Below are positions 1 through 8,656 of a stretch of 64,000 nt of DNA, one piece after another. The notes under the pieces are model-generated. The model ran no database searches. It saw only the letters and a program-made list of their open reading frames with translations, and was not told where the DNA came from. Each line of letters opens with the position of its first letter. Position 1 is the stretch's first letter. The stretch comes from Agromyces soli. GTDB lineage: Bacteria > Actinomycetota > Actinomycetes > Actinomycetales > Microbacteriaceae. The stretch is from the NCBI RefSeq assembly GCF_022811605.1, contig NZ_CP094533.1, positions 1,178,001-1,242,000 on the forward strand, written 5' to 3'. A program made the translations under genes and the position numbers.

Positions 1-74
1 CGGCGCTCGCCGGAGCGGCGGCGCCGGGCGCCGGGGAGACGGTGCACGGCACCACCGAGCACGGCGGCGCCTGA
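1..74 (+). CDS. 3' end of an unidentified protein-coding gene (partial)
   Basis: The frame starting at base 3 is open to a TGA at 72-74 and gives about 23 residues of an Ala/Gly-rich C-terminus ending TEHGGA. Nearly every third codon position in this frame is G or C, unlike the other two frames, which supports real coding. Too little is present to assign a family. The gap to the next start is 41 bases, so the two genes could be co-transcribed. Confidence 0.4.
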   Translation, partial: ALAGAAAPGAGETVHGTTEHGGA

Positions 75-115
75 GCCGTCGTCATCGAGACCAGGAGAGG
101 GACCGGGGGGACCAA

Positions 116-1567
116 ATGGGAACGCAGCAGGAAGCGACGAGCATGAGCGAGCAGGAGCTCGCCGAGGCGATCGAGCGGGTGAGCACGCCCGACGGCCTCG
201 ACACGCCGTTCGGGAAGATCGAGCTGTTCGACGGCGTGCCGCGCGATGCGAGCGTCGCGACGCTCTACGACGGCCTCGATCTGATGCGCGCCGCGGAGGC
301 GTTCCTGAATGCCGTGCCTGGCGCCTCGCTCGTCGCCCTGCGCCGCGGCCTGCGCGTGGCGGGCCTCACGAGCCCGGAGATCATCGGCATCACCGACCCG
401 CGGGGGAACTCGGGCGGCCTGTACCTCACGCCGAACACCGAGACGACCTACGGCACGACGTTCCTCGACCTCCGCGCCTGGGGGCCGACCGTGATCGAGG
501 CGCCGCCCGAATCGCTTTGCGTTGTCGACGACTTCTGGTTCCGCTACGTCGCCGATATGGGCATCCCGGGACCCGACCGCGGGGCCGGCGGCAAGTACCT
601 CTTCCTGCCGCCCGGCTACGACGGGGAGCGGCCCGAGGGGTACTTCACCTTCGAGAGCCCGACGTACACGAACTGGGTCGTGCTGCGCGCGCTCGGCGGC
701 GTGCCGGCGATGAAGCAGACCCGCATCTACCCGCTCTCCGAGGCCGACGCCCCGCGCGAGAACGTCTTCGTGAACATCGCCGACGCGAAGATCAACACGG
801 TGCACTCGAACGACGCGGACTTCTTCCGCGAGATCGACGAGCTCGTGCAGGAGGAGCCGGTCGAGGCGCTCGACGTGGAACGCGCGGGCCAGCTCGCCGC
901 CCTCGGCATCGTGCACGGGCAGCCCTTCGCCCCCGACGCGCACCGGCTCGACCTCCTCGACCGGGGCGCGAAGCTCGGCGCCGCGATCGCGCGCGCACTC
1001 GTCTACAAGCCGCGCGATCCGGCCGCCTTCTTCTGGGAGGGCGTCTCCTGGAAGAACGCCTTCGTCGGCGGCAGCTTCGAGTTCCTGCGCAACGGCGCCC
1101 GCCTCCTCGACGCCCGCACGCAGTTCCACTACTTCGCCACCGTGATCACCCCGGCGATGGCGCACGCGCAGGTCGGCGCGGGTTCGGCCTACGCCTACAC
1201 CGCGGAGGACGGCGAGGGGCACGTGCTCGACGGCGGGGCGACGTACTCGCTCCGCATCCCCGCCGACCCGCCCGCCAAGAACTTCTGGTCGATCGACCTG
1301 TACGACACGCAGACCCGCTCGCTGCTGCAGGTGCCCGCGACGCCGTACCCGGCGCTCTCGAGCCTCGACGGCACCCTGCAGGCGGAGGAGGACGGCAGCT
1401 ACGTGCTCTGGTTCGGCCCGACGGCGCCCGAGGGGCGCGAGTCGAACTGGATCCAGACGGCGCCGGGCAAGAGCTGGTTCCCGATGCTGCGGCTCTACGG
1501 CCCGCTCGAGCCCTGGTTCGACGGCAGCTGGCGACTGCCCGAGCTCGTGAAGGAGTCGCTCGCATGA
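116..1567 (+). CDS. DUF1254/DUF1214 domain protein
   Basis: A 483-residue protein with the two linked domains of the DUF1254 family: an N-terminal DUF1254 region (about 60-200, with YLTPNTETTYG and DDFWFRY) and a C-terminal DUF1214 region (about 355-470, with NFWSIDLYD and NWIQTAPGKSWF). The biochemical role of this family is not established. The ATG at 116 follows a purine-rich GGAGAGGG/GGGGGG stretch; an alternative ATG lies at 143. No signal peptide is visible, although many relatives are exported. The stop overlaps the next ATG (ATGA), so it heads a coupled operon with two membrane proteins and the DUF6325/SHOCT pair. Confidence 0.88.
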   Translation: MGTQQEATSMSEQELAEAIERVSTPDGLDTPFGKIELFDGVPRDASVATLYDGLDLMRAAEAFLNAVPGASLVALRRGLRVAGLTSPEIIGITDPRGNSGGLYLTPNTETTYGTTFLDLRAWGPTVIEAPPESLCVVDDFWFRYVADMGIPGPDRGAGGKYLFLPPGYDGERPEGYFTFESPTYTNWVVLRALGGVPAMKQTRIYPLSEADAPRENVFVNIADAKINTVHSNDADFFREIDELVQEEPVEALDVERAGQLAALGIVHGQPFAPDAHRLDLLDRGAKLGAAIARALVYKPRDPAAFFWEGVSWKNAFVGGSFEFLRNGARLLDARTQFHYFATVITPAMAHAQVGAGSAYAYTAEDGEGHVLDGGATYSLRIPADPPAKNFWSIDLYDTQTRSLLQVPATPYPALSSLDGTLQAEEDGSYVLWFGPTAPEGRESNWIQTAPGKSWFPMLRLYGPLEPWFDGSWRLPELVKESLA

Positions 1568-2235
1568 ACGGGGTCATCGGCGGCATCCTGCCGCTCGCGC
1601 TGGGCATCGCAATCAGCCCGATCCCGATCATCGCGGCCATCCTGATGCTGCTCTCGCCGAAGGCGAAGGGCACGAGCGTCGGCTTCCTGCTCGGCTGGGT
1701 CCTCGGCATCGTCGTCGCGGTCGTCGTGTTCACCCTGCTCGGCTCGATCATTCCGGCCTCCGACCCCGACGCCTCGAAGCCGATCGCCGGCACCATTCAG
1801 ATCGTGCTCGGCGTGCTGCTGCTCCTGCTCGCGGTGAAGCAGTGGCGCTCGCGGCCGAAGGGCGACGCCGAACCGCCGATGCCGAAGTGGATGTCGGCGA
1901 TCGATCAGCTCACCGCCGTGAAGGGGGCGGGGCTCGGTTTCCTGCTCTCCGCGGTGAACCCGAAGAACCTGCTGATGGCCGTCGCCGCGGGCGTCGCGAT
2001 CGGCACGGGCGGGCTGAGCGGCGGCGAGTCGACGCTCGCGATCGTGATCTTCACGGTCATCGCCGCCTGCTCGGTCGCGGTGCCGGTCATCGCCTACCTC
2101 GTCGCCTCGGCGAGGATGGCGGGCCCGCTCGAGTCGCTGCGGCACTGGCTCGTGCACAACAACGCGACCGTCATGGCCGTGCTGCTGCTCGTCATCGGCG
2201 TGGTCCTGATCGGCAAGGGCATCGGGCAGTTCTGA
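1564..2235 (+). CDS. GAP family integral membrane protein
   Basis: A 223-residue polytopic membrane protein with about six hydrophobic segments and the early ISPIPI motif after the first helix, typical of the GAP (Sap, sulfolipid-addressing) family. The family belongs to the LysE-type transporter fold; some mycobacterial members act in glycolipid export, but the substrate here is unknown. A conserved NPKN motif sits in the middle (about residue 136). The start overlaps the upstream stop by four bases, and its TGA overlaps the next ATG, so translation of all three genes is probably coupled. Confidence 0.85.
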   Translation: MNGVIGGILPLALGIAISPIPIIAAILMLLSPKAKGTSVGFLLGWVLGIVVAVVVFTLLGSIIPASDPDASKPIAGTIQIVLGVLLLLLAVKQWRSRPKGDAEPPMPKWMSAIDQLTAVKGAGLGFLLSAVNPKNLLMAVAAGVAIGTGGLSGGESTLAIVIFTVIAACSVAVPVIAYLVASARMAGPLESLRHWLVHNNATVMAVLLLVIGVVLIGKGIGQF

Positions 2236-3275
2236 TGGCCGACCGCGGGCTCGCGCACGGCACGCGCGTGCTGCTCACCCTCGCGGCGGCGGTCGTCGTG
2301 TTCGCCGGGGTCTGGTTCGCCCGCGACGTGCTCGCGCCCGCCGCGGTCGCCGCGGTGGTCGTGATCATCGCGCACCCCGTGCGCTTCCCGCTCGAACGCC
2401 GAGGTTGGCCGAGCTGGCTCGCGACGACCGCGGTGATCGTGGTCGCCTACCTGATCCTCGCGGCGCTCGCCGCGCTGCTCATCGTCGCCTCGGCTCAGTT
2501 CGTCGCGATGCTGCCGGACTACGCCGACGAGCTGCAGCGCACCGCGACGGAGATCGCCGGCTGGCTCGAGTCGCTGGGCGCGACGGATGCCACGGCCTCC
2601 GCCGCGGCATCCGCCCTGCACCCCGAGACGCTCGTGCCGATCGCGGCCGCCATCGCCGATGCGGTGCTCGGCTTCGCGACCGCGTTCTTCTTCGTGCTCG
2701 CGTACGTGATCTTCATGGCGGCGGACGCCTCGGGCTTCCGCCGCGGCGGGGCGGTCTTCGGCGGCGGGCAGGGCGAGGGCATCGCGGGCCGCTACTTCAC
2801 CGGGGTGCGCCGCTACTACGTCGTGAACGCGAGCTTCGGCGCCGTGGTCGCGGTGCTCGACGGCCTGCTGCTCTGGGCGCTCGGCGTGCCGGCGCCGCTC
2901 GTGTGGGCGATCCTCGCCTTCGTCACGAACTTCATCCCGAACATCGGTTTCGTGATCGGCGTGATCCCGCCCGCGGTGCTCGCGCTCGTCGTCGGTGGCT
3001 GGCCGCTCGCGCTCGTCGTGGTGCTCGCGTACAGCGTCATCAACGTGGTGCTGCAGGTGCTCGTGCAGCCGAAGTTCGTGAGCGACGCCGTGGGGCTCAG
3101 CCTCACGCTGACGTTCTTCTCGGTCGTGTTCTGGGCCCTCGTCATCGGGCCGATCGGAGCGATCCTCTGCATTCCGCTCACGCTGCTCGTGCGGGCGCTG
3201 CTCGTGGAACCCGACCCGGGCGCCGGCGTGCTGCGCCGGCTCTCGGGGGTTCCGCCCGAACGCGAGCGGGCCTAG
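2235..3275 (+). CDS. AI-2E family transporter (UPF0118/PerM-like)
   Basis: A 346-residue membrane protein with the AI-2E transporter layout: two N-terminal helices, a soluble loop (about 85-145), then five or six helices. The family signature FVTNFIPNIGFVIG lies near residues 230-245, and the polar segment QVLVQPKF follows. Family members export autoinducer-2, sodium or protons, so the name does not prove a quorum-sensing role. The ATG overlaps the upstream TGA. It ends in a charged tail. Confidence 0.88.
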   Translation: MADRGLAHGTRVLLTLAAAVVVFAGVWFARDVLAPAAVAAVVVIIAHPVRFPLERRGWPSWLATTAVIVVAYLILAALAALLIVASAQFVAMLPDYADELQRTATEIAGWLESLGATDATASAAASALHPETLVPIAAAIADAVLGFATAFFFVLAYVIFMAADASGFRRGGAVFGGGQGEGIAGRYFTGVRRYYVVNASFGAVVAVLDGLLLWALGVPAPLVWAILAFVTNFIPNIGFVIGVIPPAVLALVVGGWPLALVVVLAYSVINVVLQVLVQPKFVSDAVGLSLTLTFFSVVFWALVIGPIGAILCIPLTLLVRALLVEPDPGAGVLRRLSGVPPERERA

Positions 3276-3299
3276 GCTCACGGACAAAAGGGGGGATTC

Positions 3300-3734
3300 A
3301 TGGCGGAATTCGAGTACGGCCCGGTCGAGATCGTGGTCGTGGCACTGCAGAACGAGCGGCCCTCGGCCGGCACGCTCGACGCGCTGGCGGAGCTCGTGGA
3401 GGCCGGCCAGATCCGGTTGCTCGACGCGCTGCTCGTCTCGCGCGATCAGGACGGCGGCCTCGAGGCGATCGAGATCGAGGACCTCGGCGACGAGCTCGAC
3501 GTGACGGCGCTCGAACTGCCCGCGAGCGGGCTCGTCGGGCACGACGACGTCGCAGAGTTCGCCGAGACGATCGAGCGCGGCACCTCGGCGGTGCTGCTCG
3601 CGGTCGAGCTCGTGTGGGCCAAGCGGCTCGCCTCGCGCTTCGCGGAGGCGGGCGGCGTCGTGCTGGAGTCGGTGCGGATCCCCGCGCCGGTCGTGAACCA
3701 GGTGCTCGCCGAGGCGAGCACCGAGGCGGAGTAG
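3300..3734 (+). CDS. DUF6325 family protein
   Basis: A 144-residue acidic soluble protein beginning MAEFEYGPVEIVVVAL, the usual opening of the DUF6325 family of actinobacteria, with a central GLVGHDDV segment and a C-terminal RIPAPVVNQ motif. The function is unknown. The family is typically encoded beside a small SHOCT-domain protein, as here. The start follows a clear AAAAGGGGGG ribosome-binding site. The TAG stop of the transporter lies 25 bases upstream, so the gene is probably read in the same transcript. Confidence 0.8.
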   Translation: MAEFEYGPVEIVVVALQNERPSAGTLDALAELVEAGQIRLLDALLVSRDQDGGLEAIEIEDLGDELDVTALELPASGLVGHDDVAEFAETIERGTSAVLLAVELVWAKRLASRFAEAGGVVLESVRIPAPVVNQVLAEASTEAE

Positions 3735-3743
3735 GAGGCGGCG

Positions 3744-4106
3744 ATGCCGTTCATCAGGCGAGTCGGACGCCCGGGCCTCATCGGCCTCGCGGCGCGCACC
3801 GCGGTCGTCGCCGGCACCGCGACGGCGGTGTCGGGCGGCATGGCCCGGCGCCAGCAGGAGAAGGCGCAGGAGCAGTACGAGGCCGAGCAGTACCAGGCCG
3901 CCCAGCAGCAGGAGGCGATGCAGCAGGCTGCGGCGCAGGCTGCGGCCGCGCAGGCGCCCGCAGCCCAGGCAGCGGCACCCGCGGGGGCCGCCGCTCCCGG
4001 TGCGGACCTCGTCGGCGAGCTGCAGAAGCTCGCGACGCTGCAGCAGCAGGGGCTCATCACGCCGGAGGAGTTCGCGGCGGCGAAGGCCAAGCTCCTCGGC
4101 GCCTGA
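3744..4106 (+). CDS. SHOCT domain protein
   Basis: A 120-residue protein. An N-terminal hydrophobic segment (about 10-36) could insert in the membrane. It is followed by a Gln/Ala-rich low-complexity stretch (about 40-87) and a C-terminal SHOCT domain (about 90-119), recognised by LQKLATLQQQGLITPEEFAA. SHOCT is a short helical oligomerisation domain. The gene follows the DUF6325 gene by nine bases with a GGAGGCGGCG ribosome-binding site. The pair probably acts together, but the process is unknown. Confidence 0.82.
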   Translation: MPFIRRVGRPGLIGLAARTAVVAGTATAVSGGMARRQQEKAQEQYEAEQYQAAQQQEAMQQAAAQAAAAQAPAAQAAAPAGAAAPGADLVGELQKLATLQQQGLITPEEFAAAKAKLLGA

Positions 4107-4122
4107 CGCCCCGCACACGCGA

Positions 4123-4152
4123 GTTGCCCGACTTTCATGAAAGTCGGGCAAC
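4123..4152. repeat. 28-bp palindromic repeat, copy 1
   Basis: A perfect 30-bp palindrome whose 28-bp core opens TTGCCCGACTTTCATG. The same core recurs at 4171-4198 and at 42473-42500. This copy lies 16 bases after the SHOCT stop codon, between convergent genes. Confidence 0.9.
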
Positions 4153-4160
4153 CCTGCGTT

Positions 4161-4208
4161 GAATACCGAGTTGCCCGACTTTCATGAAAGTCGGGCAACT
4201 CGGTGTTC
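4161..4208. terminator. Palindromic repeat copy 2, likely bidirectional terminator
   Basis: The second copy of the palindrome has extended arms: 4165-4204 is a perfect 40-bp palindrome, and three more bases pair on each side after one wobble position. It sits ten bases before the arylsulfatase stop on the minus strand and just after the SHOCT gene on the plus strand. It could therefore stop transcription in both directions. There is no run of T. Confidence 0.6.
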
Positions 4209-4217
4209 AGGCGGTGA

Positions 4218-6560
4218 TCACTCGCGGGCGAGTGCGGCGAGGGCCTCGAGCTCGAGGTCGAGGTACTGCTCCTCGCTCACGTCGACCGCGACGCCGAGCA
4301 GCACGCCGCCCTCGAACGGGAACGGGTTCGTGTACTCGCTGCTCACGGCATCCGCGCTGTCGTAGCCGACGCAGAGCCCGTCGCCGCACAGCGTGAACTT
4401 GCCCACCTGCGCGCGCATCGGCCCCTCCGCGACGACCTGGTCGTCGACGTAGAGCTTGCAGGTGCCGATCGACTCGCCGTGCTCGCCGGCCGACTCGCGC
4501 ACGAACTCCATGCCGAGCGCGTGGTCGCCGGGCTCCAGGGCCTCCGAGACGAAATGCTGCTCCGGCGGGATGCCGAGGAAGTTGTACACGTAGTGCAGCT
4601 TGCCGTCCTTCAGGAACAGGGAGTGCCCGCCGAAGCGCGAGCCGTGCGCGAAGATCACGCCCTTCGTGCCCGCCTCGACGCGCACGTCCGCGATGATCTT
4701 GAACGAGCGGCCGCGTACGTTCACCGCCACGCTCTCCGGCACGGCGCCCGTGTCCGGGTAGTAGACGTAGCGGGTGCGCGGCGGCTCGGCCTGCGGGCGC
4801 TCGATCGTGAGCTGATCGCGGGCCGAACGGTCGTCGAGCGGCAGCACGAAGTTCTTCTCGGCCTCGGCGAACCAGGCGTCGATGAGCTCCTGCAGCTTCT
4901 CGGGGTGCTCGGCGGCGAGGTCCGTCGACTCCGAGCGGTCGACGTCCACGTGGTAGAGCTCCCAGCGGTCCTCGTCGAAGCGGCCGTGCCCGGTCAACGG
5001 GGCATGGATGGCGGCCGCCTTCCAGCCGTCCTTCCAGATGCCGCGCGTGCCGAGCATCGCGTAGTACTGCACCTGCTTCTCGGTCGGAGCGTCGGGGGCC
5101 GCGTCGAAGCTGTACTTCATCGAGACCCCGTCGAGCGGGCGCTGCTCGACGCCGCGGAACACGCTCGGGAACTCGATGCCGATGACGTCGAGGATCGTCG
5201 CGACCACGTCGGTCGAGTGGTGGTACTGGTGGCGCACCTCCCCCTTCGCACGGATGCCGGCGGGCCAGTGCACGATCATCGGGTCGCACGTGCCACCCGA
5301 GAACTGCGAGTACCGCTTGAACATCTGGAACGGCGTCGAGAATGCCGCCGCCCAGCCGGTCGGGTAGTGGTTGTACGTCTCGGGCCCGCCGAGCACGTCG
5401 ATCTTCGCGAGGTTCTCGGCGAGGTCGTCGGGGAAACCGTTGAAGAACTTGTTCTCGTTCACCGAGCCGTCGGGCGAGCCCTCGCCGGACGCGCCGTTGT
5501 CGGCGCAGTAGAAGATGAGCGTGTTGTCGAGCTGCCCGGATGCCTCGAGGTAATCGACCACGCGCCCGATCTGCGCGTCGGTGTACTCGCTGAAGCCCGC
5601 GAAGACCTCGGCCATGCGGCTGAAGAGCCGCTGCTCCTCGGCCGAGAGCTCGGCCCACGGCTTCACCCAGTCGGCCGGGTTGGCCTGGTCCTCCGGCATC
5701 GGATTGAACGGGGTCAGCTCCGTGCCCTCGGGCAGGATGCCGCGCTCGATCATCCGATCCAGCACCCAGGTGCGGTAGGCGTCGTAGCCGTCGTCGAACG
5801 CGCCGCGGTACTTCTCGATGTACTCCTCGGGTGCGTGGTGCGGGGCGTGGTTCGCGCCGGGGCAGAACCACGTGTACCAGGGCTTCGAGGGGTTCGAGGA
5901 CTTCTGGTCGCGGATCATCCGGATGGTCTGGTCGGCGAGGTCCTTCGAGAGGTGGTAGCCCTCCTCCGGGGTGTACGGCGGCTCGATGAAGCGGTTGTCC
6001 TCGACGAGGTCGGGGTACCAGTTGTTCGTCTCACCGCCGAGGAAGCCGTAGAAGCGGTCGAAGCCCATCGCGAGCGGCCACTGCGCCTTGCTGCCGCCGG
6101 CCGAGACGTCCTCCTCCGGCACGTTGTGGTTCTTGCCGACCCAGAACGTCGAGTAGCCGTTCTGCTGCAGCACCTGGCCGATGGTGGCGCACTCGTCCGG
6201 AATGTGCCCGGACAGGCCGGGGAAGCCGTTCGTGCCCTCCATGATGTTGCCCATGCCGTTCACGTGGTGGTTGCGGCCGGTCAGGAACGTCGAGCGCGTC
6301 GGCGAGCACAGCGCGGTCGTGTGCCACTGCGTGTACGTCAGGCCGTTCTCGGCGAGCCGGTCGAGCGTGGGCATGTTGATGCGGCCGCCGTACGGCGACC
6401 ACGAGGCCATGCCCGTGTCGTCGTAGAGGATGACCAGGATGTTCGGGGCCCCCTCGGGCGCCTTCGGCTGCTCGTACGGTGCCCAATCGGCCACCGCATC
6501 GCGCACGTCGAGCGCGATCCTGCCCGAGAACGCCGGCTTGCCTGTGGACTCGTTCGCCAT
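4218..6560 (-). CDS. Arylsulfatase (type I sulfatase, formylglycine-dependent)
   Basis: A 780-residue sulfatase-family hydrolase. The nucleophile motif C-S-P-T-R is at Cys85; in this family the Cys is converted to formylglycine by a separate activating enzyme, which is not in the window. Metal ligands are suggested by Asp47-Asp48 and by the later YCADNGASGEG segment. A C-terminal extension after about residue 560 is typical of the large actinobacterial subgroup. The ATG at 6560 is preceded by GGGGGGATCC. No signal peptide is visible, so a cytoplasmic location is likely. The natural sulfate ester is unknown. It is convergent with the DUF6325/SHOCT operon and divergent from the polyketide synthase. 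Confidence 0.9.
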   Translation of the reverse strand: MANESTGKPAFSGRIALDVRDAVADWAPYEQPKAPEGAPNILVILYDDTGMASWSPYGGRINMPTLDRLAENGLTYTQWHTTALCSPTRSTFLTGRNHHVNGMGNIMEGTNGFPGLSGHIPDECATIGQVLQQNGYSTFWVGKNHNVPEEDVSAGGSKAQWPLAMGFDRFYGFLGGETNNWYPDLVEDNRFIEPPYTPEEGYHLSKDLADQTIRMIRDQKSSNPSKPWYTWFCPGANHAPHHAPEEYIEKYRGAFDDGYDAYRTWVLDRMIERGILPEGTELTPFNPMPEDQANPADWVKPWAELSAEEQRLFSRMAEVFAGFSEYTDAQIGRVVDYLEASGQLDNTLIFYCADNGASGEGSPDGSVNENKFFNGFPDDLAENLAKIDVLGGPETYNHYPTGWAAAFSTPFQMFKRYSQFSGGTCDPMIVHWPAGIRAKGEVRHQYHHSTDVVATILDVIGIEFPSVFRGVEQRPLDGVSMKYSFDAAPDAPTEKQVQYYAMLGTRGIWKDGWKAAAIHAPLTGHGRFDEDRWELYHVDVDRSESTDLAAEHPEKLQELIDAWFAEAEKNFVLPLDDRSARDQLTIERPQAEPPRTRYVYYPDTGAVPESVAVNVRGRSFKIIADVRVEAGTKGVIFAHGSRFGGHSLFLKDGKLHYVYNFLGIPPEQHFVSEALEPGDHALGMEFVRESAGEHGESIGTCKLYVDDQVVAEGPMRAQVGKFTLCGDGLCVGYDSADAVSSEYTNPFPFEGGVLLGVAVDVSEEQYLDLELEALAALARE

Positions 6561-6709
6561 GGATCCCCCCGGATGCCAAGCGGTCGCGCGGCGCGGCCGC
6601 AATCGGTGCGGCGGCGTCGCCGCACCCTTCACGCTACTGACGGATGCCTCGCCTGGGAAGAGCCTCCGACCGGAGCGCAACCCCATGGTGCCCGGTTCGA
6701 CCGGCCACC

Positions 6710-6715
6710 TAGACT
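6710..6715 (+). promoter_or_regulatory. Leaderless -10 element of the type III PKS gene
   Basis: TAGACT ends seven bases before the ATG at 6723. This spacing puts the transcription start at or next to the start codon, and no ribosome-binding site is visible. No convincing -35 was found. Confidence 0.55.
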
Positions 6716-6722
6716 GCGGACC

Positions 6723-7901
6723 ATGCGCGCCACCCTGAGAGGCCTCTCCACCGTCGTCCCGGCCACGGTCCTCGTGCAGCCCGAGGTGCGCGACGTGTTC
6801 GCCGCGCAACCCGGGCTCAACCGCTTGGGCCAGCGCATCGTCACCACGAGCTTCGACGTGTCCGGCATCGAGACCCGGCACACCGTGCTCGCCGAGCTGA
6901 CACGCACCGCGCAGGCCGACGACCCGGTGTTCTACGACGCGGCGAGCGGCGAGCTGCTGCTGCCGGGCACGAAGGCGCGCAACGAGCTGTTCATCGAGCA
7001 CGCCACCCGGCTGTACCTCGAAGCCGGAGCGGCGGCCATCGCCGCGACGCCCGGCCTCGACGCCGCCGACGTCACGCACGTGATCACGGTGAGCTGCACG
7101 GGCTTCTACGCCCCGGGGCCCGACTACGTGCTGGCCCGCGACCTCGGCCTCGATCCCGGCGTGCAGCGCTACCACCTCGGCTTTATGGGGTGTTACGCCG
7201 CCATCCCGGCGCTGCGGTTGGCGAGCCAGCTGTGCGAGGCCGATCCCGACGCCGTCGTGCTCGTCGTCTCGGTCGAGCTGTGCACCCTGCACCTGCGCGC
7301 CTCGAACGACCCCGACACGATCGTCGCCTCCTCGCTCTTCGCCGACGGCGCCGGCGCCGCGATCGTCAGCACCCGGGAGCCGGAGCCGGGCGAGGCGGCC
7401 TACCTGCTCGACGGCTTCGCCACCCGGATCACCCCGGTCGGCGAGGGCGACATGGCGTGGAAGATCGGCGACCACGGCTTCGAGATGGTGCTCTCCACGG
7501 CCGTGCCGGCGATCATCGACGCGCACATCACCGGCGCGCTGGAACCCCTGTTCGCGCAGGAGGACGGGCTCGCTGCCGCGCTCGCCGCGGATGCCTCGAG
7601 CGAGGCCGTCGAGCACTGGGCCATCCATCCCGGCGGCCGCAGCATCCTCGACAAGGTGGAGGCGCGGCTCGCGCTGAGCGAGGCGCAACTGGCACCCGCG
7701 CGAGGCATCCTCCGCGAGTACGGCAACATGTCCAGCGCGACCGTGCTGTTCGTGCTGCAGCGCATCCTCGACGGCGCCGACGCCGCCCGCCCCGGCGGCG
7801 AGGCGACCGCCCGGCCCGCGATGCCGGGGGAGCGCGTCGCCGCGATGGCCTTCGGCCCGGGGCTCACCGTCGAGTCCGCCCTGCTGACCGTGGCCGGCTG
7901 A
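6723..7901 (+). CDS. Type III polyketide synthase (chalcone/stilbene synthase family)
   Basis: A 392-residue homodimer-type ketosynthase with the complete Cys-His-Asn triad: Cys157 in GFMGCYAA, His302 in IHPGGRS and Asn335 in YGNMSSAT. The conserved SCTGFYAPGPD (about 124-134) also fits. Such enzymes extend an acyl-CoA with malonyl-CoA to give alkylresorcinols, alkylpyrones or tetrahydroxynaphthalene. The length is normal for the family. The start is the first ATG after a leaderless -10. The two following genes, a methyltransferase and a flavin monooxygenase, are plausible tailoring enzymes in one operon. The starter unit cannot be read from sequence. Confidence 0.93.
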   Translation: MRATLRGLSTVVPATVLVQPEVRDVFAAQPGLNRLGQRIVTTSFDVSGIETRHTVLAELTRTAQADDPVFYDAASGELLLPGTKARNELFIEHATRLYLEAGAAAIAATPGLDAADVTHVITVSCTGFYAPGPDYVLARDLGLDPGVQRYHLGFMGCYAAIPALRLASQLCEADPDAVVLVVSVELCTLHLRASNDPDTIVASSLFADGAGAAIVSTREPEPGEAAYLLDGFATRITPVGEGDMAWKIGDHGFEMVLSTAVPAIIDAHITGALEPLFAQEDGLAAALAADASSEAVEHWAIHPGGRSILDKVEARLALSEAQLAPARGILREYGNMSSATVLFVLQRILDGADAARPGGEATARPAMPGERVAAMAFGPGLTVESALLTVAG

Positions 7902-7912
7902 GCGGGCCGGCG

Positions 7913-8656
7913 ATGGGCTGGTGGCGCGAGCTCGGCAGCCGGGACGCCGACGCCGTGGAGCTGATGGACGACCCCGAGTGCGACGAGGCGGCGCTCGCGA
8001 AGACCTACGCGCGCTTCACGCCCGTGAACCGGGCGGTGTCCGCGCCGCGCGAGCGCTACCTGCGGTGGATCCGGCCGCGCCTCTCGCCCGTGTTCGACAC
8101 GCGCCTGCTCGACGTCGGCACGGGCGCCGCCGATCTGCCGACCCTCTGGCTGCGCTGGGCCGCCGCGGACGGTCTGCGGCTGCGGGTCACGGCGATCGAC
8201 CCCGATCGGCGCGCGCTCGCCTTCGCGGCCGCGCGAACGGCGGGCCTCGAGGGGCTGACCCTGCTCGACGCGACGACCGCCGAGCTCGCCGCCGCGGACG
8301 AGCACTTCGACCTCGTCTGCTCGAACCACGTGCTGCATCACCTCGACGGCCGCGAGTTCGGTGCCCTGCTCGCCGACTCGGAGCGGCTCGCCGAGCTCGG
8401 CGGCACCGTCGTGCACGCCGACATCGAGCGGAGCCGGCTCGCCTACGCGGCGTTCGCGGCGGGCACGCTGCCGTTCGAGGCGAACCTGCTGCGGGGGTCG
8501 TTCATCCGGGCGGACGGGCTGACGTCGATCCGGCGCAGCCACACCGCGGCCGAGCTCGAGGCGATCCTGCCGGCGGGTTGGCGGGTGCGCCGGGCGTTCC
8601 CGGCGCGGTTGGAGCTCGTCTGGCAGGCGGATGCCGCGGGGCGCTCGCGTGTCTGA
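7913..8656 (+). CDS. Class I SAM-dependent methyltransferase
   Basis: A 247-residue protein with the Rossmann-type SAM motif DVGTGAADL (residues 67-75), an acidic residue at the end of the second strand (AIDPD, about 92-96) and the post-II CSNHVLHHL motif. It starts 11 bases after the polyketide synthase stop, so it is in the same operon. It probably methylates the polyketide ring or a hydroxyl group, which is inference from context. Its 3' end overlaps the next gene's proposed GTG start by eight bases. Confidence 0.85.
   Translation: MGWWRELGSRDADAVELMDDPECDEAALAKTYARFTPVNRAVSAPRERYLRWIRPRLSPVFDTRLLDVGTGAADLPTLWLRWAAADGLRLRVTAIDPDRRALAFAAARTAGLEGLTLLDATTAELAAADEHFDLVCSNHVLHHLDGREFGALLADSERLAELGGTVVHADIERSRLAYAAFAAGTLPFEANLLRGSFIRADGLTSIRRSHTAAELEAILPAGWRVRRAFPARLELVWQADAAGRSRV

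Noticed and set aside
4479..6720. Long plus-strand open frame opposite the arylsulfatase, in frame with the PKS gene
   Set aside because: The sulfatase has clear active-site motifs on the minus strand. The PKS has its own start and -10 at 6710-6723. The upstream extension has no domain.
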